Of a stretch of DNA of 5,479 nt, positions 5,426 to 5,479 are shown piece after piece. The notes below the pieces were generated by a model. That model had not been told where the DNA came from. It worked only from the letters and a program-made list of their open reading frames with translations, and made no database searches. Each line of letters begins with the position of its first letter. Position 1 is the stretch's first letter. Position numbers and translations under genes: made by a program. Source of the DNA: Chloroflexota bacterium (GTDB taxonomy: Bacteria; Chloroflexota; Limnocylindria; Limnocylindrales; CSP1-4); assembly GCA_027457005.1 (NCBI GenBank), contig DAIDTV010000119.1, forward strand, positions 1-5,479, read 5' to 3'.

Positions 5426-5479
5426 CGACCGCGCCTCCGCCAGGGTGAATGCTCCCTCGTAAACGGCTCGACCCAGGAT
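5411..5479 (-). CDS. hisA: HisA-like isomerase of histidine biosynthesis (partial, C-terminal 22 codons)
   Basis: Reading leftward from the window edge gives 22 codons ending in TGA at 5413-5411. The peptide begins ILGRAVYEGAFTLAEA, which matches the C-terminal end of HisA, where a (V/I)(I/V)GRALYEG segment closes the TIM barrel next to a phosphate-binding site. HisA converts ProFAR to PRFAR in histidine synthesis. The match is short, so related barrel enzymes (for example the HisA/TrpF dual enzyme PriA) remain possible, but the GRA-YEG-FTL-EA pattern is characteristic. The gene converges on the EF-G-2 gene with 64 bp between the stops. Confidence 0.75.
   Translation of the reverse strand: MLGRAVYEGAFTLAEARSALAG

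Noticed and set aside
1..5479. A previously undescribed multigene system (defence, mobile or secretion) in the window
   Set aside because: All recognisable genes are conserved housekeeping genes in sensible operon order; no mobile element, toxin-antitoxin, CRISPR or tRNA signal was seen.

Overview
This is a GC-rich bacterial chromosomal segment of housekeeping genes. It carries the Holliday-junction genes ruvC, ruvA and ruvB (broken at the left edge), the translation-associated gene yebC, a full-length EF-G paralogue of the EF-G-2 type, and the last 22 codons of a hisA-like gene at the right edge. The source is probably a high-GC bacterium such as a member of Chloroflexota. RuvC resembles the Chloroflexota/Firmicutes type around its FFNRN and VGQARG segments more than the actinobacterial type, and the promoters look leaderless. 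This placement is an inference from a few motifs, not a phylogeny.

Layout: ruvB runs leftward off the window from an ATG at 782. A 566-bp gene-free gap (783-1348) separates it from ruvA, where these two genes are usually adjacent. The gap holds a candidate ruvB promoter, a GAAC-N4-GTTC dyad that looks like a LexA/SOS box, a GC-rich hairpin segment, and three copies of a degenerate 32-bp repeat. To the right lie ruvA, ruvC and yebC, all leftward and tightly packed: the yebC stop overlaps the ruvC TTG start, and 6 bp separate ruvC from ruvA. They probably form the operon yebC-ruvC-ruvA. The rightward EF-G-2 gene starts 78 bp from yebC. Between the two is a perfect 13-bp inverted repeat that supplies a TAGAAT -10 element on each strand. 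EF-G-2 converges on hisA, and the 64-bp gap between them contains copies of the hisA 3' end.

Function: RuvA and RuvB form the branch-migration motor, and RuvC cuts the junction. YebC and EF-G-2 both belong to ribosome-acting families and appear to share one promoter region. The possible SOS box sits in front of ruvB alone, which suggests the motor subunit is controlled separately from ruvC and ruvA.

I found no clearly new multigene system. The best second-look items are the SOS-like box in the split ruvA-ruvB arrangement, the symmetric divergent promoter, the degenerate guanine-specificity motif of the EF-G-2 protein, and the two small repeat families.
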